This document shows positions 1-10,834 of a stretch of DNA of 64,000 nucleotides, piece by piece. The stretch is from Desmodus rotundus (Eukaryota; Chordata; Mammalia; Chiroptera; Phyllostomidae), in the NCBI RefSeq assembly GCF_022682495.2, contig NC_071391.1:17397680-17461679 (forward strand), given 5' to 3'. A program made the position numbers and the translations under genes. The notes beneath the pieces were generated by a model, which was not told the origin of the DNA, ran no database searches, and saw only the letters and a program-made list of their open reading frames with translations. The first letter of the stretch is position 1. Every line of letters begins with the position of its first letter.

Positions 1-489
1 TTTGCTACACAGTGAATTCTGAAGAGGGAAAATACCGTGTATCATTATTTTTTTATTCTATATTCAGTAACGTTAAATAAGTGAATAAAGATACAAACGC
101 CATTCACATCTTTTCAAGCCTTTTAAGGCTGATTGGAGATAAATGAGTGAATCTCTGTTTGGACATGTGGTCATTATTCCTCAGATTGGCAACTCCTATT
201 CAGAATTTTCCAGTTTAAATTGCTAAAGATTGTGAATAAATTGGTGGAAATCTGTATTGAAAAAATATATTCCTTTACCATAATATGTTCTATATCTTAA
301 CTTTATATTTGGAAGAATGCTATAATAAAAGTCTCACAAGATAAGTACATAAGGAAATATCTGAAATGTGAAAATTCTAGTTGTATATGAATGAAAAGAG
401 AAAATTCCAGAAAATATACTTATGTAAAACAAAAGCATGGGTGCACACACAAATAAGGAGGAAAAGGACTAGGAAAGTATCATGAAACA
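1..489. other. AT-rich stretch, nothing recognised
   Basis: Unique-looking AT-rich sequence with stops in all frames. I see no repeat family, RNA gene or coding signal. Confidence 0.5.
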
Positions 490-499
490 TGGGTGCACC

Positions 500-1010
500 T
501 GAGTAGAAGGCGATGGAGAAGGTGGGACAGGCTTCTGAGTCTGTCTTCTATTTCTTTAAATTTTGCTGTGATCCTGAGCAGCCTGGAACAATGGATTTGT
601 TCCCTTCTTCAGTTCCCTAATTTGCTCATCAGCCTTGTCCATTCTGCCATCCACACAGCTATTGAGCTTTTAATTGTAGCTGCAACCCTGCTTCCAATTC
701 TAATATTTCCCTTTTTAAAATTTTTAATAAAAGCCACTTCTTATCTTAAGAATATGAGCAACCTCTTCAGTATCTGAGAGTATAATTTTAGCCCCTTCAA
801 AATCTTCTGTTTGCTCTATTAACTGTGTGGTCTTGCATATTATATTTGTTCCTGCACATTGAGTTTGATAACTTTCATGGCGGTGTTTTTTTCAAATATT
901 TGGTAATTCTAGATTGCCTACTCATCTTTAGACTGGAAAAGAGCTGCTCTCCGATGCTGATGAACTGATTGTCCTCTAATAGTGTTGTAATAGCCTGAAT
1001 GTGGGAGGGA
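500..1010 (-). pseudogene. Possible old L1 ORF1 (N-terminal and coiled-coil) remnant
   Basis: Read on the minus strand, the stretch has a purine-rich, Lys/Glu-rich character with a short frame near 875-1010 ending in KKTPP, followed by an acidic, coiled-coil-like segment. This resembles the start of mammalian L1 ORF1 proteins. Frames are broken by several stops, so it is not functional. The match is by general character rather than a firm alignment. An unrelated pseudogene or chance composition is possible. Confidence 0.3.
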
Positions 1011-1156
1011 AGAGTGAATGACAGCTTTTGTTCTGTGTGAGAAGGTCCTTTTCCATTCAAGGTCCCTTCTCTCCCCCACTCACTGCTTTAGGTGGAGGGA
1101 AAGATGTCAGTCATCCCTTCTTTGCATACTTTTCAAAAATACATCAAAATTCTTTC

Positions 1157-1375
1157 TTTTTAAATTTTTTAATAGATATTTTTTGTTTGAGAGGGGAAGG
1201 GAGGGAGAAAGAGAAGGAGAGAAATATCGATGTATGGTTGCTTTCCATGTGCCCCCAACTGGGGACCTGGCTCAGAGCCTGCAACCCAGGCATGTGTCCT
1301 AGACTGGGAATTGAACCAGCAACTCCTTGGTTTGCAGGCCAGCACTCAATCCACTGGGCCACACCAGCCAGGGCC
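1157..1375 (-). mobile_element. Ves-type SINE (tRNA-derived bat SINE)
   Basis: On the minus strand it begins GCCCTGGCTGGTGTGGCCCA, the tRNA-like head with an A box, and includes the B-box-like GGTTCAATTCCCAGTCTAGG region. It then runs through the purine/pyrimidine segment (GAGAGGGGAAGGGAGGGAGA on the plus strand) into an A/T-rich tail at about 1157-1185. This is the classic bat Ves layout at close to full length. An imperfect target duplication may be present (AAATTCTTTC on the left, GAACTCTTCC on the right). Overlapping open frames of up to 120 codons are fortuitous. Confidence 0.9.
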
Positions 1376-1400
1376 CAGAACTCTTCCTAAATGATATAGC

Positions 1401-1632
1401 ACAGCATGATAACTAAGAACAGAGGCTCTGGATTCAGGGAGAGAAGAATAGAATCCTGGATCTGCTTCTCACTGACTATGTCAACTTGAGCAAGTTGCTT
1501 ATTTTATCAGTGCCTCTACTTCCTTACCTGTATAACGGGGTAAAAATAATGGTATCCTTCTCATTGGCTTGTTGTGGGAATAAATGTGTTAACTCTTGTC
1601 AAAGGTACCTGGCACACAGCAACCACTTAAAG
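1401..1632 (+). repeat. MIR SINE, near full length
   Basis: The order of blocks follows MIR: tRNA-like head (GAGGCTCTGGATTCAGGGAG), the GAGCAAGTTGCTTATTTTAT core, CTTCCTTACCTGTATAACGG, TTGTTGTGGGAATAAATGTG, and the CCTGGCACACAGCAACCA end. Divergence is high, as expected for a pre-placental SINE. Confidence 0.85.
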
Positions 1633-2063
1633 AAGACTAGGTATTGTTATTCAAATCCTCTTAAGAAAAAAAAAATGTTTTCTTTCATTTGAAGAGATTT
1701 TAGAGTTGGGCCTAGTTCTCTGGGTAAAGTCTACCCACTTGAGGCAATTTTCTTTTAATTGAATGTTTTAATTCTCATTAGCTGCATGTAGAACAAAGAA
1801 TGCATATATTTCAACAGTATATCAAAGCCCAGTTAGAAAATGAATAAAGCAGTGTGCTCGGTTTCCCTTCTGCTGGGATGATGATTATGCCTGCCCTGTG
1901 ATTACATAAACACAAAGCTTTGCAAGATAAGTGGACTCTTTTGATGCAAGATTATGGGAGGCCAAACACAATTTTTTGTTACCTCTGCCAATAATAGCTT
2001 TAAGGACAGCCTATCCTGCTTAGGAAAACAGCACACAGTTTGGTACAGATATTAACATACAAA
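1633..2063. other. Unassigned sequence
   Basis: No recognisable repeat or gene. It contains short A-rich tracts and otherwise ordinary AT-rich sequence. Confidence 0.4.
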
Positions 2064-2065
2064 TA

Positions 2066-2624
2066 TTGGGTTGGCCACAACGTTTGTTTAGTTTTTCCCA
2101 TACAATGGCTCTAGTAGTGCTTAGTTGTCTTTAACTTCATTCAAAACAATTTTGTTTGATTGAATTGTGATGCTGTCATATCAGCGTGGGTTAAAAAAAA
2201 ACATCAAAATTGGTGAATTTTTGTGTAGCATTTTAATACTGAAAACAGAAGAAGATACACAACGTTTTCGGGGTATTATACTTTATTATTTCAAGAAAAG
2301 TAAAAATGCAACAGAAATGCAAGTAAAAAACCTTGTGCAGTGTATGGAGAAGGTGCTGTGACTGATCAAACATGTCAAACGTGGTTTGCAAAGTTTCTTG
2401 GCCCTATTGACATTTTGAACAAATGCTTCTTTGCCATGGGGCTGTCTTATGCATTGGCAGATAGTAAGCAGCACCACTGGCCTCGACCCACTAGAAGCCA
2501 ATAAATAGCAGGAGATAGCCAGCATACCCAAAATATCCAAATCAATAAAGTTATTAGTGAAAATGAAAAATGTGTCTTTTATTTGATGGGGAAAAAAACC
2601 ATTCAGACTTTTTGGCTAACCTAG
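2066..2624 (+). mobile_element. Deleted mariner element (copy 1) with foreign centre
   Basis: The left terminal repeat TTGGGTTGGCC starts directly after a TA (2064-2065). The right end GGCTAACCTAG stops directly before a TA (2625-2626), which is the mariner target duplication. At 559 bp it is far shorter than an autonomous mariner (about 1.3 kb). The left half encodes a broken start of a mariner/SETMAR-type transposase (YYFKKSKNATE, then a shifted frame into MEKVL). The DDD catalytic region is absent. Positions 2398-2510 are not mariner but match an antisense MER20. The ends and deletion junction match copy 2 at 21552-22665. Confidence 0.85.
2398..2510 (-). repeat. MER20-like fragment inside the mariner
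   Basis: This block contains TATTGACATTTTGAACAAAT, GGGGCTGTCTTATGCATTGG, GCAGCACCACTGGCCTCGAC and CCACTAGAAGCCA, the order seen in the reverse complement of MER20 (a hAT-Charlie non-autonomous transposon). It occupies the place of 109 bp of transposase sequence present in the other mariner copy (22448-22556), with mariner sequence resuming on both sides. Confidence 0.7.
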
Positions 2625-2739
2625 TATTCATGTTTAATCAATTTGATATGGCTGCTTTTTTTTGCTGTATCCACATAACCTTTTTGATCTGCCTTCCTCT
2701 GTTTCTCTAATATCCGTTTATTCCGCAATCCTCCTCCGC

Positions 2740-3172
2740 TCTTCCTGCAGCTCACGCTGACCTCCTAGCTGATCTGTGAACTTGCTGGCTTCCTTCCTGT
2801 TTAAGGTCTTTGATTTTGTCCTTTCCTGCCTGGAGTATGCACCCCAGATGTCTGCCTTGCTAATTACCTCAGCTCTTCAAGCCTTGACTCAAATCTCACC
2901 TTCTCCATAAAGCCCAGTCTGATGACATTATTGATACTGCAGCTGTTGCCCTGACTCCTCCTTCCTTTTCTTGCCATACTTTTGTTTTTTTCAAAAGCCT
3001 GTCACCTCATAACACCCTAGATAATTCAGTTATTCACTGGGTTTTTTGTAACATAAGCTGTACAGAGGAAGGGCGTCTGCTTGTTAGCTTGTTTATGTAC
3101 TCTTAGGGCCTGAAACAGTGGCCGGCCCGTGGTGAAGTCTTCACTAAATGATTTGTAAATGACAGAATAAAC
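2740..3172 (+). repeat. L2 LINE 3' end
   Basis: It follows the 3' part of L2: TGGCTTCCTTCCTGTTTAAG, CAAATCTCACCTTCTCCATA, the CATACTTTTGTTTTTTTC block, and a tail with the GAAACAGTGGCCGGCCCGTG (cf. ACAGTGCCTGGCAC) motif. The sequence is diverged and non-coding. Confidence 0.8.
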
Positions 3173-5145
3173 ATATTGCATAATAATCTACTCAGTAATA
3201 CCGGGGTAAACTTATTAACGTACTTGTGGAAGAGGACCATGAAAATGTTGGCAATGGTGCCCACCCTACCATCACATTGTGAGATAATAAAGGGAATGAA
3301 CCATTGTTTGCTTCTAATAAGAAAAATATTTATTCTCTGTTCAAACTTATTGGCAAAAGAATTAGGGACACATTACAATTAAGGTGACAGTATTGTCCTT
3401 CTGTGGTCAATTTCATGGGGTCGTGTTGGGTAATTGTGTCCTCTCCCAACTTAAAAAAACATCAGGAGATCTTCCATCCCACAATCCCAGCGATGCTGGG
3501 CAGACATGCCTGGGCTTTCTTCCTCCTATTGCTGTGATCTTTTCTAACACGTCTGTTTATTTTTGCTTTGCGTAGATGGATCCGTGGGTTTTACAAAGAG
3601 TCAAATCTCAATTATCATTCAGATAATTAAATCCTACACAAGGCTGAATAACAAAACAGAAAAATCTGTCCACAAAATGCTAAAATCCTTCCTCTGACTC
3701 AGAATCTTGCTCTTCTCAGTCTTTGAGTCATCATGTGGAAGACAGCTTTGTTTGTTTAATTCCAAATTTATGGTGCCTTTTTCTGAAATGGGTATGTACA
3801 AGAAGGAGGAATTTATTGGGTGAGAAAGATCAGGTTTTAATTGGGAAAGCCATAAAAAGCTTAAATGGGTTTCTCAATTTAGGATGAGAGAGAGAAAGAG
3901 AGTTAACTAGTCACTTATATTGGGTATTATGTCTTAAAAGATTTCATTAGTTTTTATTAAAAAGATCGGTAAGTAATGGCTAGTGTAAGAAGAGCAAGAA
4001 CAGGGAGAGGGATACAGAGTTCTGCAGTGGTTTACTTTAGCTTATGAAGAAGGGATACGTCTCATGTTATACTACTCCAAAAGATCTAAAGTGATTAAAA
4101 AACAAAACATCGTTTGAGGAGTAAGGGCAAGAAAACTGCTTTTAGGAATTTCATGGAGTGAGGGGAAAAGTTAAGAGTCCCCTATGTCTGAGTCAGGCAA
4201 CCCCATAAACCTTCATCAGCCTCCTTTCATTCCCTACAAGTGAACTAAGTTGAAGACAGCACACTTACTGTGCAATGAAGTTTCCAGAATGGCATTCCAG
4301 GAACCATGTAATTTGTGCAAAATATGTTATTGATAAGGGGACTTCAAGTGGAGTCTCCCAGCCCCATTTGCAGTATGGTTGCAACTTCTAGGTTCATAGG
4401 GAGTAGAAATTCTGGGGCTGTGACCGCCCAGAAGGTGTACTTCAAGGTATATCTTACAAAGATCTTGGTAGGAACCAAGCGAAGAATTCCATCCAGGTGT
4501 GGTTGCCATGGGTGTAGGAACTAAGTTTCTAGAGCTTGTACTGGCCCACAATTAAAGTTTAGGAAAATAAAAATATTTGCACCTCAGATTCACCACACTG
4601 GAATTGACTTTCTGGACTTTTGAATACAGTTTTTAACACAAATAAAAATGATTATTGTCACTCTTTCTTAACCCCACTTCATTATATTCTTTTCAAACTA
4701 TAGTACCACTCGTCTTACCTGCTTTTGGTCCAGGATGAGATTCTCAGTAGACCAGCCATTAAATAGATAATCATGCCATTCTACCTAGTTGTCTTCTAAT
4801 TGAAAATTCTAGAACATTCTTCATGCCAAACATTTATAGTCTGTTTTTTCCTGAACCTTTGGGATGTTTCTTCCACAGAGAAGCTGGTCCCAGTGAACAA
4901 CTAAAAGCATGTCATTCAATTATATGTTTCAGTTCATCTTAAGATGATAATGGCCTGCTTCTTTTTCATCAATAATATCAATTTGCTCTATAATGTATTC
5001 AGTTTTGAATGTCTGAATGTTTACCATAACATCATTAGCATTGCCTCTTCCAGAAAGAAGTATGATTTTAAATTTGTTTTATATGGAGCTACACACATAC
5101 ACAAAATTATTCTTTTGAAAAGACTTTTTGGAAACTTTATGATTC
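3173..5145. other. Unassigned 2-kb stretch
   Basis: I recognise no gene or repeat family. Short open frames at 3176-3382, 3384-3575 and 4315-4524 lack similarity to any protein I know and start at ordinary ATGs without context. A modestly GC-richer island lies at about 4260-4560. Confidence 0.4.
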
Positions 5146-5149
5146 AATT

Positions 5150-5345
5150 TAGTTTAATTCACCAACAATATTCTGAACACATACCCTCAACCACCCACCG
5201 TGCAATGTCCTAGGGAAAGAAAAATGAGTAAAAATTGGTCTTTCCAAGGAATGATAAATTTATAAATAAAGTATATTATAAAGTGATAAGAACCATAAAT
5301 AAATTAAGTGTAAAAATCAGAGATAGTACAGAGGAAGACATAAAA
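5150..5345 (-). repeat. L2 LINE 3' end, antisense
   Basis: The plus strand reads as the reverse complement of an L2 tail: an ATTCACCAACAATATTCTGA-type start (usual form: aacaaatatttattgagcac), CAATGTCCTAGGGAAAGA, then an A-rich AAATAAA-containing stretch. The copy is highly diverged. Confidence 0.6.
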
Positions 5346-5480
5346 AGTGTACCTGGTATAGGAAGATGAGACAAGCAAGCTTCTTTTTTCCTTATCTTCC
5401 ACATCCAGCACAGTGTCTGATATATAACAATTACTACAGAATTATGAATGAGTTTTGAAGGTAAGGTTTAGCTTGATAAG

Positions 5481-5964
5481 TGTATTAGTTACCTATGGCT
5501 GCTGTAACAAATTACCGCAAACTTGGTGGCTTAATACAGCAGTTTATTCTCACACAGTTATGGAGGCTGGAATTTCAAAATCCGTCTGTCTGCACTAAAA
5601 TTACCGTGTTGCCAGGGCTGCACTGTCTCCAGAGGCTGTAGAGGACAGCCTGTTCTGTAGGGGACAGCCTGTTCCTCACCTCTTCCATCTTCTGGTGGCT
5701 GCTGCCGTTACTGGACTTGTTACCCTAATCTCTGCTTTCAAAATCACTTGCTTATTCCTCTTCTGTTTGTGTGTCAAATCTGTCTCTACACCTCTTTTAT
5801 AAGGGTACTTGTGATGGCATTCAGGATTTATTTAGATAATCCAGGATAATCTCATCTCAAAACACTTTACTTAATCATACCTGCAAAGAGTCTTTTTCGA
5901 AACACTTACACAATTTCCAGGGATTAGGATCTGATACCTTTGGGGCCACTAGTCAGCCTACTAA
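5481..5964 (-). mobile_element. MaLR/MLT1-type solo LTR, antisense
   Basis: It opens TGTATTAGTTACCTATGGCT, then GCTGTAACAAATTACCGCAA, GGAGGCTGGAATTTCAAAAT, ATCTTCTGGTGGCTGCTG and TTTATAAGGGTACTTGTGAT. These blocks match the reverse complement of the eutherian MaLR (MLT1-like) LTR family. A second member in sense orientation lies at 25804-26129. Inside is a short direct repeat of GGACAGCCTGTTC (about 5643 and 5663). The exact subfamily is not assigned. Confidence 0.7.
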
Positions 5965-6270
5965 AATGGAGAGAGAAGAAAAGCCTAATTGTATAGGTTT
6001 AAGGGCCTGTTATTGTGCTAGGCATGATGTTAGCATGAACAATAAAAACTGTGCTGCAAAATATCATTTCTAGTAAATTAATTTGGTGATGATGGGGAGT
6101 GGTTAAACACAATGCTCTTCCTAACCTAGGACGATCCTATAGCATTTGCTTCCTAGAAATTCATTCTATATTACTTCTAAATGTTTCATAGATTCAGTTT
6201 AGTACTCAATATCCAAAGTTACTCAGTTTCTATTTCAATTAAGTGATGAAATCTTCCTCTTCTGTGCTTC
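5965..6270. other. Mostly unassigned, trace of L2-like sequence
   Basis: Around 6010-6060, TGCTAGGCATGATGTTAGCA followed by AACAATAAAAA resembles an antisense L2 tail, but the match is too short to be sure. Nothing else is recognised. Confidence 0.35.
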
Positions 6271-6274
6271 AAAC

Positions 6275-6762
6275 TTTATTTATTTCTTTTATTAATTGTT
6301 GTTCAGTTATGGTTGTCCTCATTTTCCCTCCACTACTCTTCCCGCCCACATTGTCCTCCCCTCCCACCGTTGTCTTTGTCCATGTGTCCTTGATGCATGT
6401 TCCTTGACTCTTCCCTTTCTTTTACCCATTGTCCCCCTTTCCCCTCCCCTCTGGTCACTGTCAGTTTGTTCTTTATTTCCATGTCTCTGTTTCTATTTTG
6501 CTCACATATTTGTTTTGTTGATTAGGTTCCACTTACAGGTAAGATCATATGGTATTTGTCTTTCACCACCTGTCTTATTTCACTTAGCATAATGCTCTCC
6601 AGTTCCATCCATGCTGTCGCAAATGGTAGGAGTTCCTTCTTTCTTTCTGCAGTGTAGTATTTCATTGTTTAAATGTACCACAGTTTTTTGATCCACTCAT
6701 TTACTGATGGATATTTAGCCTGTTTCAACACTTGGCTATTGCAAATAATGCTGCTATGAACA
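6275..6762 (-). mobile_element. Bat LINE-1 3' end (5'-truncated), antisense
   Basis: The plus strand shows the reverse complement of the L1 3' UTR (pyrimidine-rich TTTTCCCTCCACTACTCTTC, CCCCTCCCCTCTGGTCACTG), then the end of ORF2 (CATAATGCTCTCCAGTTCCA, CCATGCTGTCGCAAATGG, CTGCTATGAACATTCA). It is 5'-truncated, as most L1 copies are. Its right edge touches an L2 at 6763, so L1 probably inserted at or next to that L2 end. Confidence 0.85.
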
Positions 6763-7215
6763 TTCATTCATTCATACATTTATTCCGTACATATTTATTG
6801 AGTCAACAATGCGAGCCATATACTATGTTCTGGGGATGCAAAAAGGAAGAAAAAAAAGGCTGTCCAGCTCAGTTGAATATGCATGCACCCAAAATCCAGC
6901 AAAGCGAAAGTGTGCAGTGTGATACGGTGGCTCCAGGTTTGGTGCAATTTAATAGTGCTGTTATGGCAGTAACAGTTTTCATCAGAGTCTCTAAGGTTAG
7001 TGGAGTTTATGAAGTGGCATGGAGGGGGAGGGAGTCCCAGACAGTTGAAGCACCATGAGAAATGTGCAGAGTTACCAAGAATAATGAATTTGAGAAGCTA
7101 CAATTAGCTTGACTCACCTAGAGTATAAAATTGAATTGCCAATGGAGGATTAGGATGGAGAGGCTGGCATGAGAGGACCATGAAAAACTTTATTTTTCAC
7201 AGGCAGGAACGAATC
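6763..7215 (-). repeat. L2 LINE 3' region, antisense
   Basis: Starts with the ATTCATTCATTCATACATTT tail complement, then ACATATTTATTGAGTCAACA and TATACTATGTTCTGGGGATG. It continues through GGAGGGAGTCCCAGACAGTT (cf. gggagggcattccaggcaga) and GGCTGGCATGAGAGGACCAT, the order of an antisense L2 last exon-like region. No intact reading frame. Confidence 0.75.
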
Positions 7216-7744
7216 TTGCATGTTAGAGGATGAGACAAATCTTATCTTACTACCTCATTTTACTGAGTGGATAATGGGCAGCAGATGAAGTGACCTTCCA
7301 CAGACCGTCCATTTTATAGAGCTACTTTTGACTTTGGTCACTTCCATCTAATTGTGTATAATCTTATCCATTTATGAACCACGAGGGCATTAGTTTCATA
7401 TTGGAGTGTTAAATTATGGAAATTTCTTGAAATATTCTCTCTCATATTTGAAAATACTTAGTGGCACAAATGTGTGCATTTTCGAGGTGAATTACCATGA
7501 GTATATTTTGTAGATGACTTTTATAGCACTTTTTCTATGCTAACTAGACCTGGGTCCATAAAGCTATACTTTCTCCTGTGGTGGCTGAAGATATTGCTAA
7601 TGCCTCCCACTGATTCGGGAGTTGAATTTCTCTCATTGCTCTGTGGGCCATCAGCCCATCAAGGACTTGAAAGAAAATAGGGGTTGAAATTTGGGTTTTA
7701 TAGACTGGACGGAGAATCAGCATGAGACAGCAGTCTGGTGTGGG
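7216..7744. other. Unassigned sequence
   Basis: No family or gene recognised. The stretch is ordinary AT-rich unique sequence. Confidence 0.35.
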
Positions 7745-7880
7745 CGGTGATTTGCTATAAGCTTGGGTTTCACTCTGAGTTCTCACACTGGTCACCTCTG
7801 TGGCTTTGGAGAAATTCTCTCTTGTCTCTGAGCACCAGTTCCTTATCTGCAAAGGAGGCTGAGAATCCAGTATGTATCAT
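7745..7880 (+). repeat. MIR SINE, left part
   Basis: GCTTGGGTTTCACTCTGAGT, GTGGCTTTGGAGAAATTCTC and CAGTTCCTTATCTGCAAAGG match the front and middle of MIR. The remaining MIR end seems to lie about 370 bp downstream at 8250-8330, so the element may be split by an insertion. Confidence 0.6.
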
Positions 7881-8249
7881 CAGCAGCTATGCATATAGAG
7901 TGGGGAGGGCACAGGGAACTGACAAGGGCTGGTGACCTCAACACTCTTTTTCTACCTGGGGACCTGGAGGGTGAGTGAGTGTAATGGTTATCTGAACCTG
8001 TAGTCAAAGGGAACTGGGTGGAAAGCACTGCCTAAGTAGACGTTCTGCCGTTCTGCTGAGGAATTCAGCCAGACATGACCCCTGCAGGAAAGCAGCCAGG
8101 AACATAAATGCCCTGACCTTTCTCTCCTTTCTTTACCTGATGTCCGGCCAGTTTCCCCCACTGACTGAGCCCAGTCGAAAGCCAGTGGACAAAGGAGCTC
8201 AAGTCCACGCAAGTTCACACGTGAAGGTGAGGGAAGGTGAAGACTACTT
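7881..8249. other. Insert between two MIR parts, family not recognised
   Basis: GC-richer sequence lying between the two MIR-like halves. TTTCTCTCCTTTCTTTACCT followed by GCCAGTTTCCCCCACTGACT and AAAGCCAGTGGACAAAGGAG resembles an ancient mammalian repeat I cannot name. A similar block occurs at about 35755-35835. Confidence 0.35.
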
Positions 8250-8330
8250 TCTGGGAACCTATGAGAATTAAGGGAGATAATTCATGTAATGCATTTCGCA
8301 TGGGCATTAACATGCTAGCCGTTACAAAAA
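8250..8330 (+). repeat. MIR SINE, right part
   Basis: AACCTATGAGAATTAAGGGA, GATAATTCATGTAATGCATT and CGCATGG follow the MIR order (cctcatagggttgttgtgaggattaaatgag...). It is probably the other half of 7745-7880. Confidence 0.5.
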
Positions 8331-9251
8331 TAAGATAAACATAGTTTTCTTTTTCCTTCTAATCTTATCATTAAAAAAATTTAGCTGTTAGCATAATTCA
8401 GTCTATTTTAATGTTTAGATCTGCATTTATCTAGGTAGTTATTAATTGGAGGTCTTTGTGAGAGCCCGAGTATCACATTCTCATGGCAACTCTGTGTAGC
8501 AGTTGTTTACGGAGCACGGAATAGAGAATTGGAGGGACCAGGGTGTGAAGCTGGGGTCCCACCACTTCAAGTTGGGGAGGCCTTTACAGATTGATTACCT
8601 TCCCTCCGCCGTAATCTTCTGCTGTGAAGGCAGGGTGCAGACCCTCATTCCCTTAGGGGTCTGCGGTGGGGTTCTCCGAGTACATGCTTGCACACCACAC
8701 AAACGCCCGCCCTGGGTGCTTGCTGAGTTGTCCATTTCCTTCCTCCCGTGAATGCCCTGTCCTGGGCACTTCATGGTGACTCAGATCATTAGACAAGGAG
8801 ATATTTGCAGAATGCCTTCAATGCTGCGCATTCCACCTAAAAGCTGAAACGCCTGCTGTGCATTGTCTACCTTTTACATAATTAACCACAGTGAGGCTCC
8901 TGCAGTCCGAATTTAGCTGACAGTTTGGTTCCTGATGAACTAAGTTGAGGAGCAACCAGCTCAACTCCTAACAGAGGAGTCTCCTGTGGAGTTAATAGGT
9001 AGCAGAAATTTGTTAAATCAGCAGACATATCTCAGAGACCCAAACTGCAAAGAAATCTTTCATTAGACGTTGTGTATATGAGCCCTAATGATGGCAGTAA
9101 ACACACACTAAGTTGCCTGCTTTGTGTATGTGTCTGTGTGGGGAGGGGAAGGAGCGCTTCTGGAAAGATTGCCACGAAAATATAAATGATGCTTGTGCAT
9201 TGGTGGTTGGATTAAGGAATATTTCTATATATTATTTTCCTTATCTGAAAT
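8331..9251. other. Unique sequence, repeat-free
   Basis: No repeat recognised. The part at 8760-9110 is notably free of low-complexity and mobile-element signals and is a candidate conserved non-coding block, which sequence alone cannot show. The 82-codon frame at 8503-8751 has no recognised similarity. Confidence 0.35.
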
Positions 9252-9335
9252 TCCTCTCCCTCCCCTCCCCTCCCCTCCCCTCCCCTTCCCTCTCTCTCTC
9301 CTTCTGCCCCTCCATCTTTTCTCCCTCTTTCCTTC
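9252..9335 (+). repeat. Polypyrimidine tract with (TCCCC)n core
   Basis: About five tandem CCCCT units, then (TC)n and TTTTCTCCCTCTTTCC. Almost pure C/T on the plus strand, so purine on the other. The minus strand carries several GGGG runs. Confidence 0.85.
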
Positions 9336-10500
9336 TGAATAATATTTTGTTTTATTAATAAGGGAAATTGTAAAAAAAATCATCCTACTTTAAATTTCAC
9401 TTTAGTCGGAAAGATTAAATCAAAGGACACGCTCAAGAAATAATAGAAGAGATCTAGACTGCACCTGGAGAAAAAAGTCTCTAATTAAAGAAAATAATAA
9501 TTGAGATTTACATGGGATAACATAGGAAAACATGTTTTTTTGCATGAGAACATGACATAACATCATTTTCTGAGAAACAAAGACTTCTTTTGAGAACCAA
9601 CTATAAGCTTGCTCCTGGAGTTAAAGTTCAAACAGGCAATCAGATTTGTAAACAAATATTTAAATTATACTACCAATTTTTGCAACTACGTAGACTAGGA
9701 TGAAAAAGAAAATGGTGATTATTTTTTTCTGGGCATGTCAATGGGAAATGGCATTTTGGGGGGACTTGAAATGCAGGTCTGCTTTTGGTGGCGACAGGAA
9801 AGGAAAGATACTTTAGTTAGAAGGAAAGTCACATGCAAAGGCTTGATCGCATCTGGTCAATGATACACGAAATATATGTAACATCTGCTGTGAAATTTAT
9901 TACACCTGACTTTTAAAACTTGTATAAACAAATATATTTTTCAAGGGTGTTTTAAATGTAACCTTTTAGCAATGGAAGACAGCAAATTAACATCTCCTCT
10001 GTTGAAAAGAGGATCCAGAGATATAAAATTATATGGCCTTGATGAAGAGTTTAATGACCTAATCTTAGCTAAGTAAAGAAGAATCTCTGTGGTCAGGGTG
10101 CTGTGCCAACTGCTCTCAACTTCTCTTTACTTCTCTTTTCTGATTTTCCTCTTTATTTTTGATACCCCTTCATCCAACAAGCACCAAACTAATGAAATCT
10201 GTAGAATAAGGCCAACCTAGCAAAACTCTATCTTCTCCTCTTCTCTACCCACCCTGCATGTTCTCAGGCAGCTAGGCTCCTTTACCATACAGATTCCTTG
10301 AACTGGAATCAATTTTACCTTTCCCAGGACTATACTGTAACGATATCAAATAATGGAGTGTTACCCCCCATCCCCCCACCAATCAGATATTTGCCTGCAT
10401 ATGCTTTAGGTAGAAGCCCAGGACTTGTGCCAGCCATGTCAGAGAGAGATGCTGATCTAGCTCATGCTGTGATGTTATAACCACAGGGATGACAGTATGA
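9336..10500. other. Unassigned sequence
   Basis: AT-rich unique sequence without recognised repeats or genes. The 60-codon frame at 10298-10480 has no known relative. Confidence 0.35.
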
Positions 10501-10504
10501 CACC

Positions 10505-10665
10505 AGCTAGAGTAACTATCATGTGCCAGGTACTGGACCGAGCATGTTGTATAGAATGCCTCGTTCAATCCTGCAATTCCCCACTTTACAGATGAGGAAT
10601 ATCTCAGCTATGGTTAAATACTAGTAAATGATGGGACTGGAATTCAAACACCGATTTGATGAGCT
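10505..10665 (-). repeat. MIR SINE, antisense
   Basis: ATCATGTGCCAGGTACTGGA, CCCCACTTTACAGATGAGGA and GGGACTGGAATTCAAACACC appear in the order of an antisense MIR. Confidence 0.8.
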
Positions 10666-10834
10666 CTTACATGGTGTGTGCTCTGAGGTCAGAGAGCTTG
10701 TCCGGGACTGTGTTCTCTTTTTATTTCTCGCGCAGCTGACTGATGGTATATAAATACGTAAAATAAAATACCATTGAGGTTATTTCTGTCTTTAAGTTTG
10801 CATGTCATTTTCCAGAATAAGGTGTCATAGACAC

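Noticed and set aside
1018..1390. Overlapping 94- and 120-codon frames
   Set aside because: They run through the Ves SINE on the opposite strand. Not coding.
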